Shown: positions 35,301 to 45,925 of the stretch, in pieces
Layout of the letters: the number at the start of each line of letters is the position of its first letter
How positions within the stretch are numbered: the first letter of the stretch is position 1
Translations under genes and position numbers: made by a program
The notes under the pieces: generated by a model
Seen by the model: only the letters and a program-made list of their open reading frames with translations
The model's database searches: none
What the model was told of the DNA's origin: nothing
NCBI RefSeq assembly: GCF_036669915.1
Contig: NC_089322.1
Coordinates: 17,328,219-17,392,218 of the forward strand
DNA length: 64,000 nt
Direction: 5' to 3'
Source: Pocillopora verrucosa
Lineage: Eukaryota > Cnidaria > Anthozoa > Scleractinia > Pocilloporidae

Positions 35301-38300
35301 AATAAAGTGAGGGAGGGGCACCCTTTCAAGTGGGGCCATTGTTCTATATCATGGCCTTGAGGGGGGATGCATTTTCGATGGAGGGCGTTTATTAAAGCAT
35401 GGGCACTTATTTGAGAAAACAGGGAAGGTTTTGTTTCTATCATCAAGTTTTTCAGCCTTTGCCAAGTAATATACATAATATTATGCTATCAACAGTTATT
35501 AATTATAGACAAATCTAATTAACGCCTGACATACCAAATATTCCTCTGTGCCGTACACAGACATGAAGACTTCATGAGCTTCCAGTTCCCTTGCAGCCCC
35601 AAAATCAGTTAACTTGTAAACAAAGCTGATAAAAAAAATTGCAAAAATTCAATTAGAGCTGAAATAAGAACCAATTTCCCATTTAAGTAAATAAAACAAC
35701 TGCATCTCTTACATGTTAGGTACTTTCTCCATTGACAATCAGAGGAACTCATTAGTTCCTTTCATGTTAAAAATCTATTCGGAAGTATCAAGAAGTTGTA
35801 CTCTGGTCTTTTTAAAAGTCATGCCTTGGCAATCATTTAATTGACATCATGATCACATTAAGTCAGTGATTATTGCAAGTGTAGTAAAACCACAACCGAG
35901 GGGTCAGTTAGAGTCAAATTGTTGTAAAGCTTGGGCTAACCTTTCGCTTGTTGGTGCACACTCACGAAGAGAGGCACATGCAACTATTGTACAATCAACT
36001 GAATCTACTTTATTGCTTGAATCAATGTTCTTATATATATAATGGTAGCTAACTAATTTGTGATATATGGTACAGAGGATAAATGGAGTTTCCCTTGGCA
36101 TAAACAACTTCATCACTACAATTTCACAGATATGGTTGAACACTCATGCAAATCCTGCAGAACTAGGCGTTCCTACAGAAAGCACGAATTATATCTGACA
36201 TCCCATGCAGCATGCAATAGATTGTTTTCACACTTACATAGGCAACAATGAATCTCACAAATGTCATATTTCTGATTGTAATTACATAATCAAATGTTAT
36301 CTAAAATAAACAGCTTCATCACTACAATTTCACAGATATGGCTGAACACTCACACAAATCCTGCGGAACAGGGCGTTCCTACAGAAAGCACAAATTATAT
36401 CTGACATCCCATGCAACATGCAATAGAATGCTTTCACACTTACATAGACAACAATGAATCACACAAATATCATATTTCTGATTATTATTACATAATCAAA
36501 TGTTATCTAAAATTGCTTGTCACGTTTTGTCACACTTTGCTACACAAGCTAACTTATACTGACACCCTCAACGAATCTGAGAGTGTCCAACATTAGGTGG
36601 CAGAGCCAAGGTGGTTGAGGTTGCCCCTCCCCCTGCTCCCTAATGGAGATATATCCAGAAATACAAGCAGAAATGAAAATTACAAAAAAATTTGTCAAAA
36701 TCATCAAGTCTGCCAAGCTGATTTCTCTTTGACTAATTTGACTAAAATTCACTAAAATTGTCTAATCCATGAACATTTGCTTGGTTTTGTCAAATCTACC
36801 ATTTTTGTTACTGCATGCATTTCTGGACATGAGTGGCCAAAAGCAAATTTTTGGGTACACAGCCCCCTAGTGCTTTAACATGAGACAATAGCTTACATTA
36901 TATACAATTAACATGGTAATATACTCAGTCTCAGTAACTTATATATCGACAAATTGTTTAGTAAAGCTTGATGAACTGATAAATTATGTTGTATGACTCT
37001 CTTGAAACCACTTCCTATACTTATGAGCATTATTACAATTGGATTACAGATACACTAAAGATTATTGCAAAGAGGTTAGCCAGAGCCAAGGAATTTTGCA
37101 AAGGACACTTTGGGAAATTTGAGTGAGGGATATACACTATGCTAAGTGTATAAGCATTTCTTTAGCACCAGCTAGTTTGTTACCTTTGTGAATAAATAAA
37201 AAAATGTCGATCTTATAAGAAATACCTTCCATCATCCTTAATCACTCTCATGATGTTCCCAGGCTTGAGATCTCTGTGAACCATGCCTTGCTCATGTAAG
37301 TGCTTCATTCCTGCAACTAATTTGAAAATGCATGACAGTTTTGTCAAACTTATCCAAAGACTCAAGGTTACATTCCTTTGAGGACATTGTGTACCTTTCC
37401 CTCCCCTCCCCTTTTGTCTTTCTCTCTACCACTGGTCCACTTTTAATCCCCCCCCCCCCATCACCTCCTCTGTGAAAAGTCTTCACAGATTACTTAAGAG
37501 GCAAAAACACTTGATAAAAACATTCATTGCTTGCAGGCCAAAATGTGCCTGCTGTGTGTTAAGTAGGCAGCAATTTTTTGTTTCTGGCCGCTTCTGAGAG
37601 TTCAAATTGCTCACATTGTTCTTCAAACACTGTCCCATACCCACTCACAAACAAGTTCATCAACAATAATTTTTTGTAAAATTCCAATTGCCCATTATTC
37701 TGACTCTAAAAAACGCCATGGGGAGAGTAGTCAGTGGAGATATTTCTTTATCAATGAAGGGTGATTCATAATAATTATCTTACCAACGTCTTTAAGCACT
37801 TGTTTAAATTCATCTTCCATAAAGCCATAGGCATTTGCAGGATTTTCAAGCAGTGTAAACAAGCTGCCACCTGAGCACAACTCCATGACGATGATCTCAT
37901 TTTGCGATCTGAGCTGTTGAAGTTCAGTGTTGAAGTGGGATTTTGTGGTTGAATACAATGCAATGGATGATAATTCTCTACCAGTTAGCAGTGTGCATAG
38001 TTATACTTGGTAAAAAAAAGTTACAGATGCTGCCAATTTTTGTAAAACATAATGACCTTGTGATTTATAGTTCTGATGCAATACCACTGCCCTAAAATAG
38101 ACTTGATTCTTTAAATAGAACTGTACTTGAACTATGTTAACAAATAAATTTAAGAATGCAAGTTCATGGAACATCATTTAACTTTGACTTCACACACGCT
38201 ACCAAATCTCTTAGCCAACTGATTGTGCCCAAATAGAAGACTGTGTTTAAGTTAAAATAAAATGATAACATATTAACTTCATCTAAATTAGACAGATTGC

Positions 38301-39873
38301 TTTTGGTCACAGACCACTGCATGCTTTAGGATCTAAACATAACTAATGAAATTTGAACCAAGGACAAAACAGATTGAAGCAGATCATACAGTGCATTTAA
38401 TTAAGGATTCTAACAAAGGTTCCATTCAAAGCCTGTTATTGATGGTGATCTCTTGTTGCCATCGTGAAGATTTTATTTATAAGATTTGTAGAGCTTAAAT
38501 CATGATCCTAGAGTTTCAATAACAGGTAGTTACTGGCTGTCTGTAAGACTTTCCACAGTGACCTGTTTAGCTTGCATGCTGGCTTTCATGATTGGGTTTC
38601 ACCTTAATACACAGCTGCCTAACAACACCATCAGAAGCCACTTATAGATACATTTAGTGAAAACTATGCCTAGCAAGCCACTAAAGGACAAAAGTTATCA
38701 TTATAGTAACCTCTAGTGAGCAAAAAAGAGCTAAATAATAAAGCCAAGCCAATTTCTATTGATTGTAGTAATTCCTTTCATTAACAAGGTATTGAGTTTT
38801 AGTCTCTAAGGCCAGTGACCCATGGGGTCATTCAACTTCCGTTGATTCTTGAAAAGGAAATGCTTGAAAAATTCTATGTTAAACAGATCTTATGAAGTCA
38901 GACTTTTAAAAAACAGTGCCATTGTCTGCCCGCATAAATTATAATAGTAATCGCTTCTATTACCTTCTCGGAAAACTACTGAACGTATCATTGGTTCTTG
39001 AGGATGTAAGGGGAATCCCCTAACGTAATGTTGACACTTTTGGATTAAAGGGCTTAACACGATACAGGCTTGTTGGAACCGATTTCAATCCTTTTAAGGA
39101 TACAGTGGGGAAATCACCTTTACTTCAAAACATACCATTTAAATATTAACAATATATGCCAAAAGGAATGTAAAGCAACAAAATGATAACAATCTTGCAT
39201 AAATTTAACGCTTATTTAGTCTTTTAAAGCGAAGTTGTCTGAATATTCAAAATGTATGTTGCTCGATGTAAGGAAGTTTTAATATTAATCATCGCAAATG
39301 TAGTCTTCCCGTACAGCTGCGATCAATTTTCAGCTTTCCTCCATTAAATGTGTATATAAAGAAATGTTGAGAAAGAAGAGTACATCTTCGCAGATGTCAA
39401 GTAAAATAATCCCAAACGCGAAGAGTTAAAACAATATATTCAACACCTTAAGCTATTCAACAATAATATCGCAAAGCTGATGGTAATGAAGCGTTTCAGT
39501 TGTTAAAGAAAATAATATCGAAGAATCAACATACCTCGGTTTCACTAGCATACAACTTTACAATATTCTCATGATTCAGCTTGGTCAGCACCTCAAACTC
39601 TCTTCTCCTTATCTCTACTGGTCTCATCATCCCCAGATTATTAGAAACTTTCACTGCAAACGTTTCACCAGTTTTCTAATTGGAAAGAGAAAGTTCTAAG
39701 TGTACGATCTTTACTGAACCTTCAAACGCAATCGAGAGCTTTCAAGTAGGGAACTCGCCCACAGAAAGCTCATTCCTTACCTTGTGTCGGGCTTTGTAAA
39801 CTGCCCCTGTCGCTCCTTCGCCCAAACGATCTTTTGTGTTCCAAGCGTAGTTCGTACTGCTTCGTATCTCCAT
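18181..39873 (-). CDS. TBK1: TBK1/IKK-epsilon-type serine/threonine kinase, 25 coding exons
   Basis: Exons 5' to 3': 39781-39873, 39535-39675, 37784-37913, 37226-37310, 35535-35625, 34704-34766, 34259-34353, 32989-33099, 29124-29238, 28770-28834, 28100-28229, 27895-27964, 27312-27370, 26254-26345, 25596-25697, 24455-24513, 24299-24375, 23459-23577, 22668-22744, 21679-21817, 20738-20834, 20133-20299, 19294-19365, 18960-19025, 18181-18208. The sum is 2343 bases, giving 780 residues (human TBK1 has 729), and all phases join without a stop. This cytosolic kinase links STING and other innate sensors, and autophagy receptors, to IRF-type factors. The domain order of TBK1 is complete, and the activating serine even keeps number 172. 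A GTGAGT donor at 41059 and an acceptor ending at 39882 suggest a non-coding first exon. The last exon and the weak donors at 34258 (GTTAGT) and 27311 (GTTCTG) are least certain. TBK1 versus IKK-epsilon cannot be told here; the gene may predate that split. Confidence 0.93.
18435..18634. repeat. weak foldback element
   Basis: GTCGTCACAAGAATGAACAC at 18435 is matched by an imperfect inverted copy ending near 18634, about 21 of 25 bases pairing. It lies just inside the last intron of the kinase gene and could be an old MITE. Confidence 0.35.
21400..21625. mobile_element. foldback MITE, TTTCGAGCGTTAGCCCTTCG family
   Basis: The element carries GACGTTTCGAGCGTTAGCCC and an inverted partner TTAACGCTCGAAACGTCAGC. 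It is edged by ATTTGGTATTATCAACTGAG and an ACCAAATTA-type end. Other copies or part copies lie at 22330, 29795, 43595, 44115, 55440 and 58125. It sits in an intron of the kinase gene. Confidence 0.75.
22330..22490. mobile_element. foldback MITE, partial copy of the same family
   Basis: It retains AAGTTTCTAAAGAAACTGTG and a diverged GGCGTTTCGAGTTTCTAGTC, but lacks the second arm of the foldback. It is older than the copy at 58125. Confidence 0.6.
23625..23815. mobile_element. MITE, AACCCTTT family 1, reverse orientation
   Basis: Reverse-complement member containing ATATTCTCCATACTGTTCTC and ending GGGTTAA near 23815. Intronic in the kinase gene. Confidence 0.6.
24690..24990. mobile_element. 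SINE-like repeat with a C20/A38 tract
   Basis: It has GATGGGATGCTGGTCCATCG, CCCATTTATACTCCTGGGCG and GTGTCTTGCCCAAGCACACA, a block shared with copies near 51640, 53370 and 60040. The middle of this copy is replaced by 20 C (24764-24783) followed by 38 A (24784-24821), which makes the proline- and lysine-repeat open frames there artefacts. Confidence 0.6.
25360..25565. mobile_element. MITE, AACCCTTT family 2
   Basis: It begins TTAACCCTTTAACTCCCATG and contains GAGTGACCAAGACAGAATTT and ACTAATGAGATCTTGGG near its end. Related copies lie near 34010, 34950, 43135, 43950, 49570 and 62465. Confidence 0.65.
26375..26403. repeat. AAAT microsatellite
   Basis: About seven copies of AAAT/AATA just upstream (minus strand) of kinase exon 14. 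Confidence 0.85.
26440..26645. mobile_element. MITE, AACCCTTT family 1
   Basis: It starts AAACCTTTAAACCCTAAGAG, continues GTGACCAGCATCTAATTTCT, and ends GTGTAAAAGGTTAA. Intronic in the kinase gene. Confidence 0.65.
27312..28834 (-). CDS. TBK1: ubiquitin-like domain block of the TBK1-like gene (exons 10-13)
   Basis: Exons 10-13 correspond to the ubiquitin-like domain that packs on the kinase in TBK1. Recognisable stretches are [17 protein letters not shown] (against HVFSLQQMTAHKIYI in human), [20 protein letters not shown], and [13 protein letters not shown]. The last small exon (27312-27370) encodes [18 protein letters not shown], which bridges to the scaffold domain. It was needed to restore phase, and its GTTCTG donor is weak, but the alignment with the human spacer supports it. 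In human TBK1 this domain is needed for kinase activity and substrate choice. Confidence 0.85.
29124..39873 (-). CDS. TBK1: kinase domain block of the TBK1-like gene (exons 1-9)
   Basis: Nine exons encode a complete, apparently active kinase fold. The glycine loop is [15 protein letters not shown] (residues 17-31). The ATP-binding lysine is K40 in TFAVKV, and [15 protein letters not shown] carries the helix-C glutamate. The hinge region is [13 protein letters not shown], the catalytic loop is [10 protein letters not shown] with D135, and the metal site is LTDFGAAR with D157. The activation loop is [11 protein letters not shown] with S172, the residue phosphorylated in human TBK1. The C-lobe holds [12 protein letters not shown] and [16 protein letters not shown]. 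Exon 8 (32989-33099) encodes the [12 protein letters not shown] stretch and exon 9 the end of the lobe ([14 protein letters not shown]). The intron between exons 8 and 9 has been enlarged to about 3.8 kb by a retroelement. Confidence 0.93.
29795..30035. mobile_element. foldback MITE abutting the BEL/Pao fragment
   Basis: Same family as 21400. Both arms are present, with TTTGGTATTATCAACTGAGT at the left, an inverted end near 29960-29980, and the TACTCTCCCACCAATGCAGC edge at the right. The retroelement reading frame stops at its right edge, so the MITE lies at the truncation point. Confidence 0.65.
30040..32978 (-). mobile_element. BEL/Pao LTR retrotransposon fragment
   Basis: On the minus strand the order is: a putative 5' LTR (about 32852-32978, with AATAAAG), a primer-binding site (TTGGTGCCGTGACCAGGAT, about 32832-32850), a gag-like region ([19 protein letters not shown] and [13 protein letters not shown]), an aspartic protease signature ([12 protein letters not shown], about 30590), and the start of pol ([18 protein letters not shown]). 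The rest of pol and the 3' LTR are missing. Stops and frameshifts are frequent, so it is dead. It lies in the intron between kinase exons 8 and 9, in the same orientation as the gene. Confidence 0.75.
30696..31576. mobile_element. inverted-repeat element inserted in the BEL/Pao fragment
   Basis: It begins GTAAGCACTAAAACATGG and ends with the inverse, CCATGTTTTAGTGCTTAC. The long arms are made of CCACCTCAAAAA-type repeats (30720-30850 and 31465-31560). A second foldback lies inside (31115-31221, GTAGATATGGAATTTCTCTT and its inverse). The retroelement frame resumes on either side, so this insertion is younger than the retroelement. Confidence 0.7.
34010..34220. mobile_element. MITE, AACCCTTT family 2
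   Basis: It contains CTCCCATGAGTGACCAAGAG and GATGAGATCTTGGAAGTGAA. It ends about 40 bp from the donor of kinase exon 7. Confidence 0.6.
34449..34545 (-). pseudogene. decayed duplicate of kinase exon 7 and its intron edge
   Basis: The sequence around GGGCAACTGTCCTCAGAAGT, CCCAATGCTCCATAAATCAA and CCTAATCATCAAAATTCCAT closely follows exon 7 and its acceptor side at 34300-34400. It lacks the acceptor and has an in-frame stop where exon 7 encodes [10 protein letters not shown]. It lies between exons 6 and 7, so it is a tandem exon duplicate that died. Confidence 0.7.
34950..35165. mobile_element. MITE, AACCCTTT family 2, both ends intact
   Basis: It starts TTAACCCTTTAACTCCTGTG and ends GATCTTGGGAGTTAAAGGGTTAA. 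The ends are inverted copies of one another over about 16 bases, which gives the family's terminal inverted repeat. Confidence 0.75.
36102..36511. repeat. ~205-bp tandem duplication
   Basis: Two head-to-tail copies join at about 36306/36307, each with CTTCATCACTACAATTTCAC and GGCGTTCCTACAGAAAGCAC. They are intronic between kinase exons 4 and 5 and diverged by a few per cent. Confidence 0.8.
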
Positions 39874-42800
39874 ATTACTCACTGCACCAAAAAAATAGCA
39901 CGATTACGTATGCTTAAAGAGACGTTCGCATCCGCTCGTATAGATAGGCCTGATTGCCTTTAGAAATGATTCGTAGCCATAGCAATTATTTCCTGCAACA
40001 TCTGCTGTATTTTCATAGGCGCTTCTCAATTTTTAGTAGGTTTTCACACCAGTACGTTGCCAATATTCTAGGAAACAAAGCTTTAAAGGCTGTTATGGAT
40101 ATCTCTCTTTGGAGGCCGAGGGCATTCGTAAGTTTGTTTTGTTTTGAGAGTGGTGTCAGATTCTCCCCCCCTCCCCCCCCCCCGTTCGTCTTGGGAACTC
40201 AAAGTCCTTAGTAATACGCTGTCAGCGATTTTTTTCCCGTATACCAAAATTCAAAGTCTTATTAAATCCATTTAACCTGAAGAAATATTTTATTCTCGAT
40301 ACACTCTTGTGGACAGTGTGGTTCTGCAGAAACAGGGAAGTTCAGAGCGCTTCACTTCTCGGAATTATTTAAGATTTCTTAGAAGTCGTTAAGACTTAAA
40401 ACGTGAATTTCTTGTGACCAGGTTAATGGAGATCTCATAACATCAATTTTTTTTAAAGGAACCTACGGGGAAGATCAGAGAGCTACAAACTTCCATAGTT
40501 TCTTTATCATAATTTTCGCTTTCTAACTTTATCGAAGTTAGCTTCGAAATGTCAATTGAAAGCAATATGAAGGGTCACGCAAAGTTACGTCGTGACAATT
40601 CATGATCATAAATCACGATGCTCCGATAACTTGGGTAGAGTATAATTATAGGGTTCAGGCATTTTTTTGTTTTTAGGACACGTTAAAAAATGTTTGGATT
40701 AAAGTCCAAACAGAACTGCGCTCCTTTTAACAGAGAACGATCGAACGTGGCGAAATGGTTTACTGCCACGTGTGCAAAGCTATTTCATTTTCATTCTTCT
40801 TTCTCAAATTCTTATCTTACTAACTCAGGAAATATCGTATTAAATAAACACTTATAGAAGTTTAACTTCAATATAGTCATCTCTGTCATTATGTATTTCG
40901 CTGCAGTGATCAGAACTTTCTGATTTTTGATTCAATCCAATACTTGGGTAATTAACAACACATCGCAACTTCAGCTCTCTCTGAAAGCAAAAATCCCGAT
41001 CACTACGGTATAAAAATGAACATATACGGTTTCAAGTTAAATTAAGTTTTTAAAACTCACCTTATATTTGTCAAAATTGCAAGGAATTTGTCCTTTTCGA
41101 CAGAAACTTAACTCACAATGGGTTGGAAACCAGATCGTTGCCACGTACAGTATATTCGAGGTTTACTTACGGAAATATCTACTACGAGAAATAACGGGAT
41201 TGATGTGTGTTAAGTCACTGTTACCCTACTGGTCTCATAAGCAGAGAAAGCTGAATATTGACACAATTGTTTCCCATTCGACTGACTCAAAGCTTAATCA
41301 AAGCTAACACGTACTTTTACAGGATAGAGTTAATCATGTCGGAAGGGGTTTTCCCCACAGCGGGCCTGTCACGGAGACCCCAGCGGTTTTTTAAGGCGAA
41401 ATGAGCGTTCCATTGCCAAAAAATTGCAACAACTCATCCTTATTAAGACACCTAAACTTTTGATGAGCTGAAATTTTCCTAAGCTATCATATTTTCCGCA
41501 ATTTTTTCAAAGTTGCCGTATATTAAGTCCCAAATATGTCCAGCATGCGTGGAGGAAAAAAAATCGACATATCAAATCACACGATTAAGAAGTGCGAAGT
41601 CTAAATACTTTTTTACATGCGCAAGCAGTTTTTTTGGAGGATTTAGGATGACCTAAGTGTTTGAATATTTCTAGAAATTTTCACGTCTTTGTGTTGATTC
41701 CATTGCGGTCAGCTTGCCCACGCAAGTTCATACTTATTAGCCAACGTAACGTTTATCAGTTATATAGGTTAAGTTGAACGTAAACTTTGACGAAGTAATG
41801 AATCGGTACTACCATCTAAGAATTACCCCCAGAAATGATTTGAAAAATGTCTAATACTATTCGCTAAGCCTGAGAAGAATGATCGCTGTTGTAGTTTATT
41901 TACTTAGAAGATTTCATTTCATTACAAGTAATGTTCCTCTCAATTAAGTACCAAAGAAGTTGTCTTAACACCAAGTTCAAATCGAGTACTTCAGTTTAAC
42001 AATCACCTTGGGTACCCTGTGTGGATGACAAAGGCAAGATATGGCACACTGACCAAAGCAGTTGCACTATTATGATCAAGTTACACATTTCAAGAAACAC
42101 ACCTTGATTTTCACTTGGGTCTTGCTTTCAGTGGCCCCCAAACAATTTTAGAACTTATCAACAACTCTCTGCAGATGAAAAAAAAATGTTCCATGAAGTA
42201 AGGTGACTGGAGGATTTTAGATGAAATTAAGATACATGAAAAGTTTTGAATCCAAATCACAAGCTCAAAAAATTAGGTGGAATTCCCCAAAAGTTAGCCC
42301 TGCAGCCTGTGAAAATTGGTACTAGTTTTTGTTATTCAAAACCTTGGCACACATTAGATTTTCAACTAATGCTGATCTTAAAAGATTTTTAATTTCCTAT
42401 CAACAAGAACACAACTCTTACAAAGACAGAGAGCATATACGTACAAAAGGTTCTCCCAAATTTGTCTTGTCCATCTATCTTCTTATGATTTAAATAAATC
42501 TAGAAAGCTTTTAAAACATTTTTTGAAGGCAAAAGTGTGTCCTGTTTTCTTAAAACCCAAGTTTCATCCATTTTCTAAATAGGTCTCAAGTTGTAGGCTA
42601 AGTTGTAGTTCACACCTTTGGTTGAACATATACAAAACTACTTCCACAAATACAACAGCTACTGCTGCCTGAAAAAAGCCAGATCTTGAGATCAAGGATG
42701 GAACTAAAACCATACTATAGTTATTCAACCTTAAAATAGTCCTCGAGACTCTTTTAGAATGACTACCCGAAAAGTGCTGTCACAGTAAAACAAATTCACC

Positions 42801-43031
42801 TGACCAATTTTGCTCAAATAATCTCATTTGCTTACAATGGTGGAACAAGTTGAAACTGTTAACAATCAAGCAGTCAGCCTATATTAAGTGGTCAGTCGTC
42901 AAAGTCCAGAATTTTTTTCCCTGTATTAAACAGTGATGTAAAGCAGATCTACTCCAGTAAAACCAAAAGTTTTCTCTCAAGAAAAATTTATGTTAGCACT
43001 TTGAGTTCAAATGTCTGCAATGCATTGTAGA

Positions 43032-43074
43032 TTATCTTTCTTTTATGCACTGTTAGGACATAAAAGAAAGATAA
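43032..43074. repeat. perfect 16-bp hairpin
   Basis: TTATCTTTCTTTTATG is followed by an 11-base loop and its exact inverse. No coding region surrounds it. Confidence 0.8.
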
Positions 43075-43134
43075 CATCATGCAAATCAATTGCTGGTCAA
43101 CCTGTGCTAAGCAGTCAACCTGTATTAAGCCTTT

Positions 43135-43340
43135 AACTACTAAGATCTGATTGTTAATTATCTCCTCTAGCTGCTAGACACTTCCTTGTAAATTAGTTAT
43201 AAGAACTTGGTGCTAGATCAAGATAGCAGCCTCTACCTGATAAGTTTGAATATTCTCATTGCCGATTTGCTGAATAATGTATGGATATTATTGGGAGAAG
43301 TTTCATGTTAATCTCTACTGGGAGTTAAAGGGTTAAACAG
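43135..43340. mobile_element. MITE, AACCCTTT-related
   Basis: It begins near CCTTTAACTACTAAGATC and ends GGGAGTTAAAGGGTTAA. The interior differs from the other copies (GCTGCTAGACACTTCC), so it is a separate subfamily. A reverse-oriented relative lies at 43950-44110. Confidence 0.5.
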
Positions 43341-43594
43341 TCACTCTGCCATTCCTTATGGGTGACTGCATGTTACAGGTTTAACTTTCAACAAAATGGT
43401 TCCCATATGATGCAGATAATAGTGGTAACTGTCAAGGGTCACATAATTCAACAATGAATCAGTTCAGAAATAGATCACAGATGACATCAAAATGATGTGG
43501 TAAGAACAAAAAAGTGGCAGATGAGGTGCAGCTGAGTGTGTCACTGATGTTCTTACCACATTTTGATCTCATCTTTTATCTATTTAGCTGAACA

Positions 43595-43805
43595 GAGGGG
43601 GTACGTTTCTAAAGAAACTGTGGTGCTGTGTTGGTGGGACAGTATAACAGGGTAATTTGGTGTTTTCAACTGAGTTGATAAGGTAAATTAGCCAAGTTTT
43701 AAGGCTGATGTTTTGACGAAGAGCAAATGCTCAAAACATCAGCCTTCTGACTCTTTATGGTTGTCAATTTATGTTATTGACTCAGTTAATAATATTAAAT
43801 TACCC
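43595..43805. mobile_element. foldback MITE
   Basis: Same family as 21400: GTTTCTAAAGAAACTGTGGT, ATTTGGTGTTTTCAACTGAG, then a shortened foldback centre. A part copy follows at 44115-44230. Confidence 0.65.
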
Positions 43806-44419
43806 TATTTAGCTAAATAGACACACAACAGCATGGAATATACCGGTAATTGTTTTGTAGGATAAAAAGCAAAGTGTCGTTTATATGACTGTCCTTCAAA
43901 ATACTAGCATATTTTAGCTTATAGTATATTCCTTCCTGACTAGTACCTGACTCTTAACCCTTTAACTCCCAGAAGTGATTAAGATAAAACTTCTCTCTAT
44001 AATATCCTCTATCCCCCCTCATTATCTGGTAAACAGGTAATGAGAATACTCAAACTTATCAGGTAGAAGTTGGTATCTTGATCCAACACCAAATTCATAT
44101 AGCTAATTTACAAGGAATGCAGAGGGTAAGTTTTTCTTAAGAAACCGTGGTGCTACATTAGTAGAGAGTATAACAGGTTAATTTAGTTTTATCAACTCAG
44201 TTGATAACATAAATTGGCCATAAGAAGTTCCCTAAGGATTCCTCCCTCTAGCTGCTACACATTTCCCTGTAGATTAGTTACGAGAGTTTCGCTTTAGATC
44301 AGGATAACAAATTCTATCTTCTCTGTTCGAATTTATCACAGTAGCATTGAATATAAAATGGTTTTCTCCAGTTGGAAAACAGCTAGGCTTACACCTACTT
44401 ATTAAAAAAAGTTGATGCA

Positions 44420-45925
44420 ACTGATTTTGGAAACCACTGTCTGGTTTCTTTGCATAGTGTACCAAACAAGATCATGGACTCTGAAGTCAATGATAACATT
44501 GTGCAACAGGCTTTCAGAGAGAACAATCTAGTTTGAGATAGACAATTGGCATACTGTGCCAGAAATTGAATGGAACGACTGCTGATGCATCTGACAGAAA
44601 CATGATGAGCAGCCCTCAACTCAGAGAAGGTGGTGGCTGTGGCTTTTGTAGACTTTCAAAAAGCATTTGACATTGTTTCCCACAATATACTAGAAATGAA
44701 GCTGAAATGTGACTGTGGCATTATACAGGCATGTTTCTTGATTGGATTAGGAGTTATCTAAATGAAAGACAGCAATTCATGATGGTGAATTGCTGTCTTT
44801 CATTCACTTTAGGCATTAGCCACGGATTGGTGCTAGGACAGACTCTTTTCACACTATTCACAAACAACCTTCCATCCTTTGTCAGCTCAGGATCACTGCA
44901 TATGTATGCAGATGATGTTAGTCTATTGTATAGGAGAAACTGCAGACACAGCTATTGCACAGTTTAATGCAGTACTGCAAGAGTTACATGCATGGTGCTT
45001 TAACAACCGTTTAACACCTAATCCAGGCATGAGTGAGGTTATGTTACTCAGTAAAGGAACCCTGATGGGATCAATAGCTCTTGTGCTTTTAGGAACCTCA
45101 AATCTGATGTGGTTGCAAAGCAGGCTTGCTGGGCTTGACAGTTGACCAGAAACTCAGCTGGGTACTGCATGTACTGGAAACCCAAGAGAGCTTTGCTAAC
45201 AAACTGAACTTGCTAAAACAACCCAGATTTCTCCCAAGGGATATATTAAAGGAATTTTATTTCAAAGAAATTTTGACTTCTGTAAAATATGGTTTAGTTC
45301 TGTGGGGATCTTGTAATAATACTGATATATTTGGTTCAATAGAGAGACTACACTCCAGGGCAGCATGAATTTGATTTAATCTACCTAAAGGTATGACATC
45401 ATCCAACATGCTTAGATATGACCAGTGGCCTATACCTTCTTTGTATTATAAATTGGACATCTTCAAGCTTTTTTACACAGGCTACAATGCCACTCTTCCC
45501 GACTCATTGTCTGAAAACATGCATAAATGTTGTTCAAATGGTTATTCTCAGAGTGGACATGACCTTTTAACAATACCCAGGTTTCAAACAAGGTACATGA
45601 AAGACTCCCTAAAATATCATGGGGCTGTGTTATGGAATGCTATTTGCTACAATGAACAAGGAGTTGGACACCTGAGTCTCAATAATCTGAAAAAACTCCC
45701 ACTCACCAGAGACAAATTCAAATTTGACATACTTTCTGCTTTTACTACTGGCCTTATACATACCAGTTTTGTTTTTACTTGGAAGTTATAACATGTATAA
45801 TTTTCTATTTTCAAACTCAAGTTATATTTACATAATGTGTAATTTTCCTTTTTTCTTCACACGACCCCACAAGCTTGTAACTTAAAATATTATTGTGTAT
45901 AAATTAAGGTTATCTATCTATCTAT
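44420..45925 (+). pseudogene. 5'-truncated LINE (non-LTR) reverse transcriptase with TCTA tail
   Basis: Shifted plus-strand frames together show LINE reverse-transcriptase landmarks: FVDFQKAFDIVSHNILEMKL (about 44650), FLDWIRSYLNERQQFM, GLVLGQTLFTLFTNNLPSFV, the catalytic MYADDVSLLY (about 44905), then CFNNRLTPNP. The C-terminal part has VKYGLVLWGSCNNTDIF and ends with SLKYHGAVLWNAI. Frameshifts near 44900, 45120 and 45370 and an internal stop show that it is dead. The TCTATCTATCTAT run at 45912-45925 is the type of simple tail seen on CR1/L2-like LINEs. It was copied from RNA into the genome at some past time and is truncated at the 5' end as usual. Confidence 0.8.

Larger units (their letters stand above)
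40000..43590. other. upstream region of the TBK1-like gene, no further gene seen
   Basis: A GTGAGT donor (minus strand) at 41059-41060 suggests that a non-coding first exon of the kinase gene lies just above 41061. The rest shows no coding region I can support. Repeats with the phrase CAACCTGTATTAAG near 42890 and 43100 look like an old dispersed family. Confidence 0.4.

Noticed and set aside
40141..40190. C-rich tract as a regulatory element near the kinase promoter
   Set aside because: A simple low-complexity tract. Similar ones occur at 345 and 37450 without any gene start.
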